64,000 nt of DNA from Adlercreutzia sp. ZJ141 (GTDB lineage: Bacteria > Actinomycetota > Coriobacteriia > Coriobacteriales > Eggerthellaceae), in contig NZ_JAAKEB010000001.1 of the NCBI RefSeq assembly GCF_011038965.1, positions 62,001 to 126,000 on the forward strand. Reading direction: 5' to 3'. Under the pieces are notes generated by a model. That model did not search any database, had not been told where the DNA came from, and worked only from the letters and a program-made list of their open reading frames with translations. Shown in pieces: positions 8,430 to 17,280 of the stretch; position 1 is the stretch's first letter; each line of letters starts with the position of its first letter. The position numbers and the translations under genes are program-made.

Positions 8430-9725
8430 ATGGCGAAGACCGCTTTGCATGTCGATCATGTCGCCCGCGTCGAAGGGCATGGAAATATCCACGTCGTGAT
8501 TGAGGATGGACGGGTTAAAACCTGCGAGATGAACGTGACCGAGCCGGCGCGTTTGTTCGAGAGCATGGTGCGTGGGCGCGTCTTTGATGATGTCCCCTAC
8601 GTCGCCTCGCGTGTGTGTGGTATCTGCTCTTCGAGTCACGTGATCACTAGTCTAAAGGCCATCGAAAGCATTTTCGGGGTGCAGGTGTCCGACCGAACGA
8701 ATGCCTTGCGCGAGCTGCTGGCGTATGGGTCGTACTTGCAGAACCACGCCACACACCTGTTTGTCTTCGCGGCTCCTGATTTCTTGGGAATGGGAAGCGT
8801 ATTCCCGCTTGCCGAAATCGATCGGGGCTTGTACGACAAGGCACTTGCCTTGAAAGCGCTTGGCAATGAGCTGTGCACGGAGGTAGGCGGGCGTTCGGTG
8901 CATCCTATCACCGCAGTGGTGGGCGGGTTCACACATGAGCCACCACGTGAGACTTTCCTCGCTTTAGCTGATAAGCTTGACGAGGCGGTGGCGTTTGCTG
9001 TTTCTGCGGTTGATCTGTTCAAGTCGTTCGAGGTGCCCGATATCCGCATGTCAGGTGACTTTTTAGCCATGCAGGCCGACGGACGCTATCCGGTGTGTGA
9101 TTCCGATGAAGCTCTGTTCGTGCGCAGTGGGAAGCGCTTTGATGCTGCCGACGTGGAAAACGTTATCGAAGAGTATGAGATGTCGCATTCGGGTGCTCTG
9201 TTCGCCCGATGCCGCGACACGCAGGATGCCTACATGACCGGTGCGCTTGCGCGAGTGAATGCTTCGTGGTCGAATCTGTGCCATACGGCGAAGGTTGCGG
9301 CGGCGAAGGTGGGCCTGCGCCCGCCCGAGCGCAACCCCTATATGAACAACGTTGCCCAAGCAGTCGAGCTTGTCGACGTTTTAGAACATTGCGCGAGGCT
9401 TTGTCGCGAGCTGGCGGCGGGTGAGGGCAACCTTTCCGCGAGTTCGGCTCCGGTACCTTATCAGGTACGTGCAGGTGTGGGTGTCGGCTTTACCGAGGCA
9501 CCGCGCGGAGCGCTATTCCACCGCCTGGAACTTGATGAGGAGGGTCGCGTAGTTACCGCTTCAATTCTCACGCCAACAGCGCAGAATCTGGCGAGTATGG
9601 AAGCCGACATGCGCGCTGTGGTGGAAAAGCTCGTGGACGAGGGCTGCTCGGCTGATGCTATTCGCTTGGAAGTTGAAAAGCTCGTGCGTGCCTATGACCC
9701 CTGCTTCAGCTGTAGTGTGCATTAG
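8430..9725 (+). CDS. hydA: [NiFe]-hydrogenase large (alpha) subunit, group 3b-like
   Basis: 431 residues. The four nickel-site cysteines are in RVCGICSSSH (about residues 60-69) and in DPCFSCSVH (423-431). It catalyses reversible H2 oxidation, with electrons going to or from NAD(P)H through the other three subunits. Unusually, the reading frame stops directly after the terminal histidine of the second motif. Pyrococcus relatives carry a few more residues that a protease removes after nickel insertion. No hyp maturation genes lie in this window. GGAGGAAACGAGGAAA precedes the ATG at 8430. Confidence 0.93.
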   Translation: MAKTALHVDHVARVEGHGNIHVVIEDGRVKTCEMNVTEPARLFESMVRGRVFDDVPYVASRVCGICSSSHVITSLKAIESIFGVQVSDRTNALRELLAYGSYLQNHATHLFVFAAPDFLGMGSVFPLAEIDRGLYDKALALKALGNELCTEVGGRSVHPITAVVGGFTHEPPRETFLALADKLDEAVAFAVSAVDLFKSFEVPDIRMSGDFLAMQADGRYPVCDSDEALFVRSGKRFDAADVENVIEEYEMSHSGALFARCRDTQDAYMTGALARVNASWSNLCHTAKVAAAKVGLRPPERNPYMNNVAQAVELVDVLEHCARLCRELAAGEGNLSASSAPVPYQVRAGVGVGFTEAPRGALFHRLELDEEGRVVTASILTPTAQNLASMEADMRAVVEKLVDEGCSADAIRLEVEKLVRAYDPCFSCSVH

Positions 9726-9947
9726 TGCATACGCTAAACGCTTTTGTACCTTGCGCTATCAAGCGTGCCAAAAGAGCGATGAGAGCAACAAAGCTGCGAA
9801 GGTGGGCCATTTGTCATAAATTGCTTCTAAGAGCTGGTTTTACGGAGGCTTTGGCGAGTTGTTCTCCCTGTGGATTATGCCGGAGCGAACAGGCATTGTG
9901 CTAACATTCATCCTTACTTGAACCTGTGATACAAGGGGTTAGCCTGT

Positions 9948-11015
9948 ATGTCGTTTTTGGATTCGCTAACAGACTTCGGGTTTGGCATGGGCGGTCAAAT
10001 GTCGACCGATATGGCCATCGACCTGGGTACTGCAAATACGCTTGTCGCCATTCCGGGCGAGGGCATTGTCGTAAATGAGCCTTCCGTGGTTGCCATCGAG
10101 AAAGCGACGCATCGTGTGCTCGCTGTCGGCCACGAGGCGAAGAGTATGATCAACCATACGCCCGATGCATTTTCGGCAGAGCATCCGCTGCATGATGGCG
10201 TAGTGGCCGACTATGACGTCACTGAGGCGATGATTTCTGCGTTTATCAACAAGGCCGCGCCAAGGAAGTACCCGTGGCAGCCGAAGCCGCGCATCGTGGT
10301 GTGCATTCCGTGTGGCGCGACGTCGGTGGAGAAGCGTGCCGTGTTTGAGGCGTCCATTCAAGCGGGTGCGCGCCAAGCGTACCTGATCGAAGAGCCTATG
10401 GCAGCCGCTATGGGTGCCGATTTGCCGGTGACTGAGCCTACGGGTTCGATGGTGGTCGACATCGGTGGTGGTACGACTGAGGTTGCCGTTATTTCGCTTG
10501 GTGGTATCGTTACTTCGTCGTCGTTGCGTCTGGCGGGCAATCGCATGGATGAGGCTATTGCCATGCACCTGCGCGACTTGCTGGGCATCAAGATCGGTGA
10601 ACGAACGGCTGAAATCATCAAGATCAAAATCGGCTCGATTTTGCCTTTCGAGGATGGCCGCGAGCGCGACATGGTCATTTCCGGTCAGGACGTGATCACC
10701 GAACAACCCAAGGAGGTCACCATCCAGTCAGAAGATGTGCGCGCAGCGCTGCAAGCGCCTATCGACGAGATGGTTACGCACATCAAGGAAACCTTCAAGA
10801 AGACCAACCCCGATCTGGCAAGCGATATCATCCAGAACGGCATCCTGCTCACGGGTGGCGGTGGCTTGCTTGCCGGGCTTGACCGGTATCTTACCGACAA
10901 GTTGGAGATTCCGGTGTGGACAAGTCCAACGGCACTGACGAACGTGGTTATGGGCTGCTTGAAAGTGCTCGAAACACCGCAGGCCTTAAGGCAGACGCTT
11001 ATGCGGACTAAATAG
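9948..11015 (+). CDS. mreB: Rod-shape actin homologue MreB
   Basis: 355 residues with the actin-fold ATPase motifs: MAIDLGTANTLV (phosphate 1), the adenosine-side VDIGGGTTEVAVIS near residue 168, and LTGGGGLLAG near residue 300. MreB forms membrane-bound filaments that guide the elongation machinery. About 19 extra residues precede the usual start of the family. It opens a five-gene elongation operon (mreB, mreC, mreD, mrdA, rodA). The 222 bases upstream of it contain no gene and no clear promoter that I could support. Confidence 0.97.
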   Translation: MSFLDSLTDFGFGMGGQMSTDMAIDLGTANTLVAIPGEGIVVNEPSVVAIEKATHRVLAVGHEAKSMINHTPDAFSAEHPLHDGVVADYDVTEAMISAFINKAAPRKYPWQPKPRIVVCIPCGATSVEKRAVFEASIQAGARQAYLIEEPMAAAMGADLPVTEPTGSMVVDIGGGTTEVAVISLGGIVTSSSLRLAGNRMDEAIAMHLRDLLGIKIGERTAEIIKIKIGSILPFEDGRERDMVISGQDVITEQPKEVTIQSEDVRAALQAPIDEMVTHIKETFKKTNPDLASDIIQNGILLTGGGGLLAGLDRYLTDKLEIPVWTSPTALTNVVMGCLKVLETPQALRQTLMRTK

Positions 11016-11029
11016 GGCAGCGCGCTTTC

Positions 11030-11941
11030 ATGGCTCTCAATTTTCAACAGAAGAACTCGGCGCTCGTTCGTCGAGTTCTTGTCATAGCGCTTCTGGTGAT
11101 TGCACTGGTGCTGATTACGCTGTATGCACGGGAAGGCGAGGACGGCTTTCTCCATTCTGCGCAAAGTAGTGCATCTGACGCAGCCTCTGTTGTTGGAGGT
11201 GCAGGGCAGGGTATCGGTGGCGCGCTCGATGCTCTTGGGAAAGGCGTGGACAATCTAACTGCTGATGACGGTACGCTGTCGAGCTTGCGCACGCAGAACG
11301 AAGAACTGCGTGCCATGGTGGCACAGGCCGAAGAGTATCGCCAAGAGGCGCTGCGTCTCGAAGAGTTGCTTGATCTGAAGAGCAGCTACTCCGCCGACGG
11401 CGTGGGTGCGCGTATTATCGGCAAGTCTACGCAGGCGTGGAGCCAGACTGTCACCATTAACAAGGGATCGGCTGACGGTTTGCGTACCGGCCTTACCGTT
11501 ATGGGAACCACCGGCGTCATCGGACAGACCGTAAGTGTGTCTGAGCATGCCGCCACTGTGCGTCTGATTACCGATCCGCAAAGCGGCGTAGCAGCGCTCT
11601 TGCAGTCAAGCCGTGCGCAGGGTATTGTGCGAGGTTCGCTTGAGGGCATTCTGTATTTGGAGAACGTCGATGCCGACGCGACGATCGAGGTAGGCGATGT
11701 GGTGCTCACATCTGGTTTGGGCGGAAGCTACACGTCGGGTCTGATTGTGGGAACTGTCGTTAAAGTTGATTCCGCGCAGGGTGATTCGTCTCGCCGCGCT
11801 GTGGTGTCGCCAAATGGCGAGATCTCGGCGCTCGAAGAGGTGCTGGTAGTGTTGGGCACCAGCAGCTCAGATGACGGATCGGATGGAAGCGCGTCTGGTG
11901 GATCAGGTACCAACGCGGCTGACAAAGGTGGTGCCGAATGA
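11030..11941 (+). CDS. mreC: Rod-shape-determining protein MreC
   Basis: 303 residues: a short cytoplasmic N-terminus, one membrane helix (about residues 15-35), a coiled coil (SLRTQNEELRAMVAQ and on), and the beta-rich MreC core with GARIIGKSTQAWSQT and NKGSADGLRTGLTV. A low-complexity Ser/Gly/Asp tail closes the protein. MreC scaffolds PBP2 and RodA outside the membrane. Its stop overlaps mreD by 4 bases. Confidence 0.95.
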   Translation: MALNFQQKNSALVRRVLVIALLVIALVLITLYAREGEDGFLHSAQSSASDAASVVGGAGQGIGGALDALGKGVDNLTADDGTLSSLRTQNEELRAMVAQAEEYRQEALRLEELLDLKSSYSADGVGARIIGKSTQAWSQTVTINKGSADGLRTGLTVMGTTGVIGQTVSVSEHAATVRLITDPQSGVAALLQSSRAQGIVRGSLEGILYLENVDADATIEVGDVVLTSGLGGSYTSGLIVGTVVKVDSAQGDSSRRAVVSPNGEISALEEVLVVLGTSSSDDGSDGSASGGSGTNAADKGGAE

Positions 11942-12465
11942 CGCCTGCGAGCGCTGGCGTGATGAAGGCGGTCGGTGCAGTTATCGCCCTCATCTTGCAG
12001 GTGGCGCTTGCTCCCAACATTGCGCTGTTCGGGTCGTTTCCCTGTATTCCGCTGGTCTATGTGATGGCTTTAGGTGTGGCCGATCCGGCAAACGCCAGTA
12101 TCGCGTTGTCGTTCCTTACCGGTCTTGCGTGCGACCTTTTAGGTTCTGGTCCGGTTGGCGCGCTTGCGTTTTTGTTCCTGTTGGCGCACGTTGCTACGGC
12201 ACGCGTGTTTCTTGTGCTCGACAACGATGCGCTCTTCATGCCGTTTGCCATCATGTTCGCGGGTATGTTTGCGGTTGAAACTCTCTACGGCTTTCTGCTG
12301 GTGGCGCTGGGGTTGCCCGTGTCGCTCCTTGACGCCTTCCTCAATCGTGCGGCTCCGTGCGCGCTGTACGACTGTGTGGTTGCTGTTATTGTGTATCCGC
12401 TGCTTGTCGTGCTGTTTTCGCGCACTGCGAAGGAGCTTAAGATCAGAACGCCGAAGCTGAGGTAG
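11938..12465 (+). CDS. mreD: Rod-shape-determining membrane protein MreD
   Basis: 175 residues, almost entirely hydrophobic with five or six membrane helices, as expected for MreD. It has the family's TGLACDLLGSGPVGALAFLFL segment in split form near residue 60. It connects MreC with the PBP2-RodA synthase. It overlaps mreC by 4 bases and directly abuts mrdA. Confidence 0.9.
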   Translation: MTPASAGVMKAVGAVIALILQVALAPNIALFGSFPCIPLVYVMALGVADPANASIALSFLTGLACDLLGSGPVGALAFLFLLAHVATARVFLVLDNDALFMPFAIMFAGMFAVETLYGFLLVALGLPVSLLDAFLNRAAPCALYDCVVAVIVYPLLVVLFSRTAKELKIRTPKLR

Positions 12466-12473
12466 TGGTCGCC

Positions 12474-14621
12474 ATGTTGATTGCCATTATCGCTGCCCTT
12501 GTGGCCCTCGTGCTCACCGCTGCCGCTGTCGTTATCGTGTTGAACATGGTTCGCAAAAACCGTTCCGAAAGCGTGGGCGTGAAGAAAAGCGCAGCCACCA
12601 TCGATTCGGTGGGTGTGAAGTCAACACTTTCTGACTATATGCCTAAGCACGCGAACCATGGAACAGCTGCGTCGTCGTCGAGTCAGCCGGTGACGGTTCC
12701 TGCCGATGTGTTGCGTCCACGCTTTTTGGCTATGGGGGCGCTTGTGGCTGGCGTGTTTGCGACGCTTCTGGCGAAGCTGTGGAGCATGCAGATCTTGGCG
12801 GGCAGTAAGTATGCCAGTGAATCGGAGGAAAACCGCTATTCGGTGGTTTCCACACCAGCCCCACGCGGCTATGTGTACGATGCTGATGGCTTGGCGCTCG
12901 TGAAGAACCGTTCGTCGCTGACAGTGCTCGCCGATCCCGACGTTGCTGACAATCGTGACGTGTTGTTGCGGCTGTCCACGGTACTTGGCGTGCCGTACAA
13001 CGTGGTGCGCCAGCGGGTGAAAGATGCGTCATCAGGTGCTCAGAGCCAGCGTGTGGTAGCAAGCGACGCACGCATGCGCGACGTGGCGTTTATTTCCGAG
13101 CATGCCGACGCGTTTCCCGGTGTGACTGTGGAAACACGGGCGGTGCGCGACTACCCCTATGGTGCTTTGGCTGCGCATGCGCTCGGCTACACCGGCAGCG
13201 TGTCGGAGGACGAGCTTGGTAATATGGCCGCCGGACGAGATATTGAGCTTGGCGATGACGTGGGGAAATCGGGCGTGGAATCCACCTACGACAACCTAAT
13301 CGCGGGCGATCATGGCCAGCGCAAGGTGATGGCCGACTCGAAGGGTAACGTCGTTGAGGTGGTAAGCGAAACGCAACCAACGCGCGGTTCCGATGTGTAT
13401 TTGTGTATCAAGGGTCCTGTTCAATACGCTGCCGATAAGGCGCTGGCCGAACTGATTGCCCCCGATGATGGGGTTATTGGGTCGGGTGCGGGAACGGCTG
13501 GTGCCGTGGTGGTACTCGATATTGCTGATGGCGGCATTGTAGCTATGAGTAGTTATCCAACGTTTGCTCCATCCACCTTCACCGGCGGCATTCCCCAAGA
13601 GGTGTGGGACTTGTACAACACTGAAGAATCACATTATCCGCTCATGAACCGGGCTATATCGGGGTCGTATCCGGCTGCTTCCACCTACAAGGCGTTCACC
13701 AGCATGGCAGCGCTTGAGTACGGGTTTGCCACCGATACGAGCACGTGGACGTGCACCGGCTCGTGGGACGGCTGGAACACCGGCCAGCCGCAAATGTGCT
13801 GGGAACACTCCGGTCACGGTACGCTCGATCTCTATGGCGGCATTGTGAACTCTTGCGACGTCGTGTTCTACGAAATCGCAAAGGCGTTTTGGGATAATCA
13901 GGAAACAGTCGGTGAAACCGCGCTGCAGGACTACCTCCGCAAGTTTCGTTTCGGGGAATACACGGGCATCGATCTTTCCGGTGAGGCACAAGGACGCATT
14001 CCCACACCGGAATGGAAAGCCGAGCATTTCGCCGATTACCCCGAAGAGGCCGTGTGGAAGGGCGGCGACATGACAAACATGATCATCGGCCAGGGCTATG
14101 TGCTCACCACGCCGCTGCAGATTGCCTGCGCGTATGCGGCTATTGCCACGGGCACGATGATGAAGCCGCATCTGCTGAAGGAGGTGCGTAACGCTTCGGG
14201 GGAAGTGGTGCTCTCTTTCGAGCCTGAGGTGTTAACTGAGATTGATGTGAACACCGACGATCTTGCACTGGTGCGCCGGTCACTGCGTGGCGTAGCTACG
14301 GACAATAGTTACATCGCCAAAGTGCTCAACGACTATGGTATTCAGGCGGCGTGCAAGACAGGCACGGCAGAAGTGGCTGGCAAGGAAGATTACGCATGGT
14401 TTGCCATGTATGCGCCCTACGATGATCCGAAGTACGTGGTAGCGTGCATTGTCGAAGAGGGCGGCGGTGGTTCTGATACAGCGATGCCTCTTGGAGCTGC
14501 TGTCATGAACGCCGTACTTGCGTACGACCGTGGCGAACTTGACGAGATGGGGCGTATTGCCGGTTCGACTGGCAAGTCGGTTGAGCCGGCGGCGCACGTT
14601 TCGTCGGGGCGCACCGACTAG
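12474..14621 (+). CDS. mrdA: Penicillin-binding protein 2 (elongation peptidoglycan transpeptidase)
   Basis: About 715 residues: one N-terminal membrane helix plus a second hydrophobic segment near residue 85, a PBP dimerisation domain, and a class B transpeptidase domain. The active-site serine is in STYK (SxxK) within PAASTYKAF. The second motif is SCD in place of SxN, as in PBP2-type enzymes, and the third is KTGTAEV. It cross-links new peptidoglycan during cell elongation. A GTG at 12465 overlapping the mreD stop is an alternative start, but a GAGG site fits the ATG at 12474 better. Ser/Thr-rich segments near residues 45-75 look unstructured. Confidence 0.95.
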   Translation: MLIAIIAALVALVLTAAAVVIVLNMVRKNRSESVGVKKSAATIDSVGVKSTLSDYMPKHANHGTAASSSSQPVTVPADVLRPRFLAMGALVAGVFATLLAKLWSMQILAGSKYASESEENRYSVVSTPAPRGYVYDADGLALVKNRSSLTVLADPDVADNRDVLLRLSTVLGVPYNVVRQRVKDASSGAQSQRVVASDARMRDVAFISEHADAFPGVTVETRAVRDYPYGALAAHALGYTGSVSEDELGNMAAGRDIELGDDVGKSGVESTYDNLIAGDHGQRKVMADSKGNVVEVVSETQPTRGSDVYLCIKGPVQYAADKALAELIAPDDGVIGSGAGTAGAVVVLDIADGGIVAMSSYPTFAPSTFTGGIPQEVWDLYNTEESHYPLMNRAISGSYPAASTYKAFTSMAALEYGFATDTSTWTCTGSWDGWNTGQPQMCWEHSGHGTLDLYGGIVNSCDVVFYEIAKAFWDNQETVGETALQDYLRKFRFGEYTGIDLSGEAQGRIPTPEWKAEHFADYPEEAVWKGGDMTNMIIGQGYVLTTPLQIACAYAAIATGTMMKPHLLKEVRNASGEVVLSFEPEVLTEIDVNTDDLALVRRSLRGVATDNSYIAKVLNDYGIQAACKTGTAEVAGKEDYAWFAMYAPYDDPKYVVACIVEEGGGGSDTAMPLGAAVMNAVLAYDRGELDEMGRIAGSTGKSVEPAAHVSSGRTD

Positions 14622-14779
14622 CGTGTAGGTGAGACTCGCTTTGTGGCCGTGCTACGGGTAGTGCCGCGGTGCGAGACGGGCGAGCAGGCGTGCGGCTGGT
14701 GCTGCATTGCCAATGTCGTGCGACTGGTGTATTGCCAGATGAGAGACTGTAGGAGAAACGGCGGAAGGAGGCGAGACAT

Positions 14780-15979
14780 ATGGCTGCTTTGCCGCAGATA
14801 GATACGATCAAGACGCCTGACGCCGCTGTTGTACAGGCGGCAAGGAATGCCCGGCGGGCACGCTTTAACGTGCCATTTGTTGTGGTTGTGGCGCTGTTGG
14901 TGTCCTATGGTTTGCTGATTGTGTATTCGGCGGTGCGCGTCGATGCTGATTACAGCTTCACTCGGCAGCTTGCTGGCGTGGCTATAGGGCTTGTCGCCAT
15001 GTTACTCGTATGGCGTTTCGACTACCGCAAGCTGTCCGATTTCGTTACGCTGTTCCTTATTATCAACGTCGTACTCATTCTGTCTCCGCACCTGCCGGTT
15101 ATTGGTGTTGAGGCAAAGGGCGCGCAGTCGTGGATCAAAATAGGCATGCAAATTCAGCCGGGCGAATTCGCGAAGGTGACTGTGGTGTTGCTCGATGCGG
15201 CGGTGATGGCTCGTTATGGTGGCCGCCTCGATGACCCGCGCGAGTATTGCCGGGCACTCGGTATTATGCTCGTTCCGTTCGCATGTATTATGACGCAGCC
15301 TGATTTGGGTACGGGTCTGGTGTATTTGTTTATTGCGGCGGTGGCACTTGTGATGGGTGGTGCGCGGCCGAAGTACCTGCTCATCACACTTGCTGCTTTC
15401 GTTGCTGCAGTGGCGCTCGTTTTTGCCGTTGACGAGGTAATCAAAGCGCAGACAGGCGAGTATAAACTACTGCAGCAGTATCAGCGTAATCGCCTGCTGG
15501 TGTTCATCAACGACGATTACGACCCAACCGGCGAGGGTTACAACCTGAATCAGGCGAAGATTGCTATCGGGTCAGGCGGTTTGTTTGGACAAGGGCTTTT
15601 CAAGGGAACTCAGCATGCACTTGGAATCCTACCTGAGGCACCTACCGACTTCATCTTCTGCGTGCTTGCCGAGGAATTGGGGTTTGTGGGCGTAGTGGTG
15701 TTGCTGGCGTTGTACGCTGCACTCATACTCATTTGTTTTAACATCGCGCGATCGTCAAACGACTTGTTCGGCATGCTTATCGTTATGTGCGTGGTGGGGA
15801 TGTGGCTGTTTCAGATACTTGAAAATATCGGCATGGACTGCGGGTTGATGCCCATTACCGGTATTCCGCTGCCGTTTATGAGCTACGGCTCGTCGTTTAT
15901 GGTGGTCAACTTCATTATGCTTGGCATGATTGGGTCGGTATGGAGCCATAACAACGCTTCGTTGGGAAAGAGAGGCTAG
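14780..15979 (+). CDS. rodA: RodA peptidoglycan polymerase (SEDS family)
   Basis: 399 residues and about ten membrane helices. SEDS signatures are present: VKGAQSWIKIG-like region near 113, QPGEFAK, TQPDLGTGLVY, a QYQRNRL segment, and the C-terminal GIPLPFMSYGSS. It polymerises lipid II with PBP2 (mrdA) as its partner. AAGGAGG lies 8 bases before the ATG. The next gene starts one base after its stop. Confidence 0.96.
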   Translation: MAALPQIDTIKTPDAAVVQAARNARRARFNVPFVVVVALLVSYGLLIVYSAVRVDADYSFTRQLAGVAIGLVAMLLVWRFDYRKLSDFVTLFLIINVVLILSPHLPVIGVEAKGAQSWIKIGMQIQPGEFAKVTVVLLDAAVMARYGGRLDDPREYCRALGIMLVPFACIMTQPDLGTGLVYLFIAAVALVMGGARPKYLLITLAAFVAAVALVFAVDEVIKAQTGEYKLLQQYQRNRLLVFINDDYDPTGEGYNLNQAKIAIGSGGLFGQGLFKGTQHALGILPEAPTDFIFCVLAEELGFVGVVVLLALYAALILICFNIARSSNDLFGMLIVMCVVGMWLFQILENIGMDCGLMPITGIPLPFMSYGSSFMVVNFIMLGMIGSVWSHNNASLGKRG

Positions 15980-15980
15980 C

Positions 15981-17273
15981 ATGGAAATGCCCGTTGACGT
16001 GAAGAAGGTTCTTGACGAGGTATCGGCCGTCGATGAAGCTCGTACGATGCCGCTGTCGGTGAGCGTGTACTTCGATGAAACCGCTCCAGGTGATGTGCAG
16101 GCATTCGTTCGCCAGTCGTTTGCCAGTGCGTCACATCATGCGCGCGTGTCTCTCATGTACTTGGACGGCCGTCCGTTTGTTCCGTTTGAGGGAGACGACA
16201 TGTCGGTTATTGTGGCTGGCGTGTCAGATGCTGTTGGGTCGTGTGCTGAGCAGCTGCGCGAAGCTGGGGTGCCCGTGATGGTGGTGACCACGTTGCCTCA
16301 TCTCGTGTCCGATCTGGCTCATGCTTGCGGGCATGATATCCCCGCAGCTGATCTGTTGTCTCCTGCCGAGCAGCCTACCGTGTCGAAAGCGGCTGTGGTC
16401 GCCAAGGCGGCGCGTAATGTAGCTGGTGCCGCTGCCGATGCGCAGGAGAGAGGCGGCAAGATGCAGACGATCGCCGGCATGGCATCGGGTGCGGCTTCTA
16501 CTGCTGCCGACTACATTGAAGCATTTGCGGAAGAACCCGCGAAGGTGCATGAGGAGTACGCTCGTGCAAGTGCTGAGGAAGCGGCCGCCGAACCACTAGA
16601 GCTCAATGATCGCTTGCGAGCGTCGTTGGCGGGGCGTATGGGTCGTTGGGTTGTTGAAACATGTCGAGCGAAGAAGCTCGCGTTTGCGTTGGCGTTCCCC
16701 TTTGTTCGTAAGCCGCTTGCGCTCGATGCCGTGTCGGTTACGGCGATGCAGAACGCTGGTGTGGGTGCGCTCGTTATTATTCCCGGCGCTGACATGCCCA
16801 TTATGACACTGAACCAATCGAAGATGCTGTTGCAGATTGCGGCTTCCTACGGCGAGGATCTCGGTCCTGCACGCCTCAAAGAGCTTGCCGCTGTAGTGTG
16901 TGGCGGCTTCGCGTTGCGTTCGGTGGCCCGTCAAATTGTGTCGGTTGTGCCCGTTGGTGGCTGGGCTGTGAAGGCAGGCATCGGATATTCGGGTACTGTG
17001 GCTATGGGGCGGGCTGCCATCGAGTATTTCGAGGGTGGGGCTTCTTTGAGTAGGTTTACCGATGCGTTTGGTGGCGCGCGTGACAAGGTGATGCGTGTTG
17101 CTGCGGGCAAGGTTGCAACGCGTGCAAAAAGCCATGGGGCGCGCACGGTGGAGCGCGTTCGCGATGCGGCTGTTCGCGCCGCTGGGTCGGCGGTGAGTCG
17201 TGCACCGCGCGAAAAGGCAGGCGCGGCAGCCGGTGTCTCAGCGGCTGGCGTGGGCGTGGAATGGTCGGAGTAG
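15981..17273 (+). CDS. DUF697-like membrane-associated protein
   Basis: About 430 residues. An N-terminal globular region (residues 1-120) is followed by an Ala-rich helical stretch, then a C-terminal domain with Gly/Ala-rich helices (FPFVRKPLA, VIIPGADMPIMTLNQ, and KMLLQIAASYGEDL) resembling DUF697/YcjF-type proteins. DUF697 domains often accompany GTPases, but no GTPase motif is seen here. The final 60 residues are Arg/Ala-rich. It starts one base after rodA and is presumably cotranscribed with it. The function is unknown; a link to envelope growth is inferred only from its position. Confidence 0.7.
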   Translation: MEMPVDVKKVLDEVSAVDEARTMPLSVSVYFDETAPGDVQAFVRQSFASASHHARVSLMYLDGRPFVPFEGDDMSVIVAGVSDAVGSCAEQLREAGVPVMVVTTLPHLVSDLAHACGHDIPAADLLSPAEQPTVSKAAVVAKAARNVAGAAADAQERGGKMQTIAGMASGAASTAADYIEAFAEEPAKVHEEYARASAEEAAAEPLELNDRLRASLAGRMGRWVVETCRAKKLAFALAFPFVRKPLALDAVSVTAMQNAGVGALVIIPGADMPIMTLNQSKMLLQIAASYGEDLGPARLKELAAVVCGGFALRSVARQIVSVVPVGGWAVKAGIGYSGTVAMGRAAIEYFEGGASLSRFTDAFGGARDKVMRVAAGKVATRAKSHGARTVERVRDAAVRAAGSAVSRAPREKAGAAAGVSAAGVGVEWSE

Positions 17274-17280
17274 TATCGGT

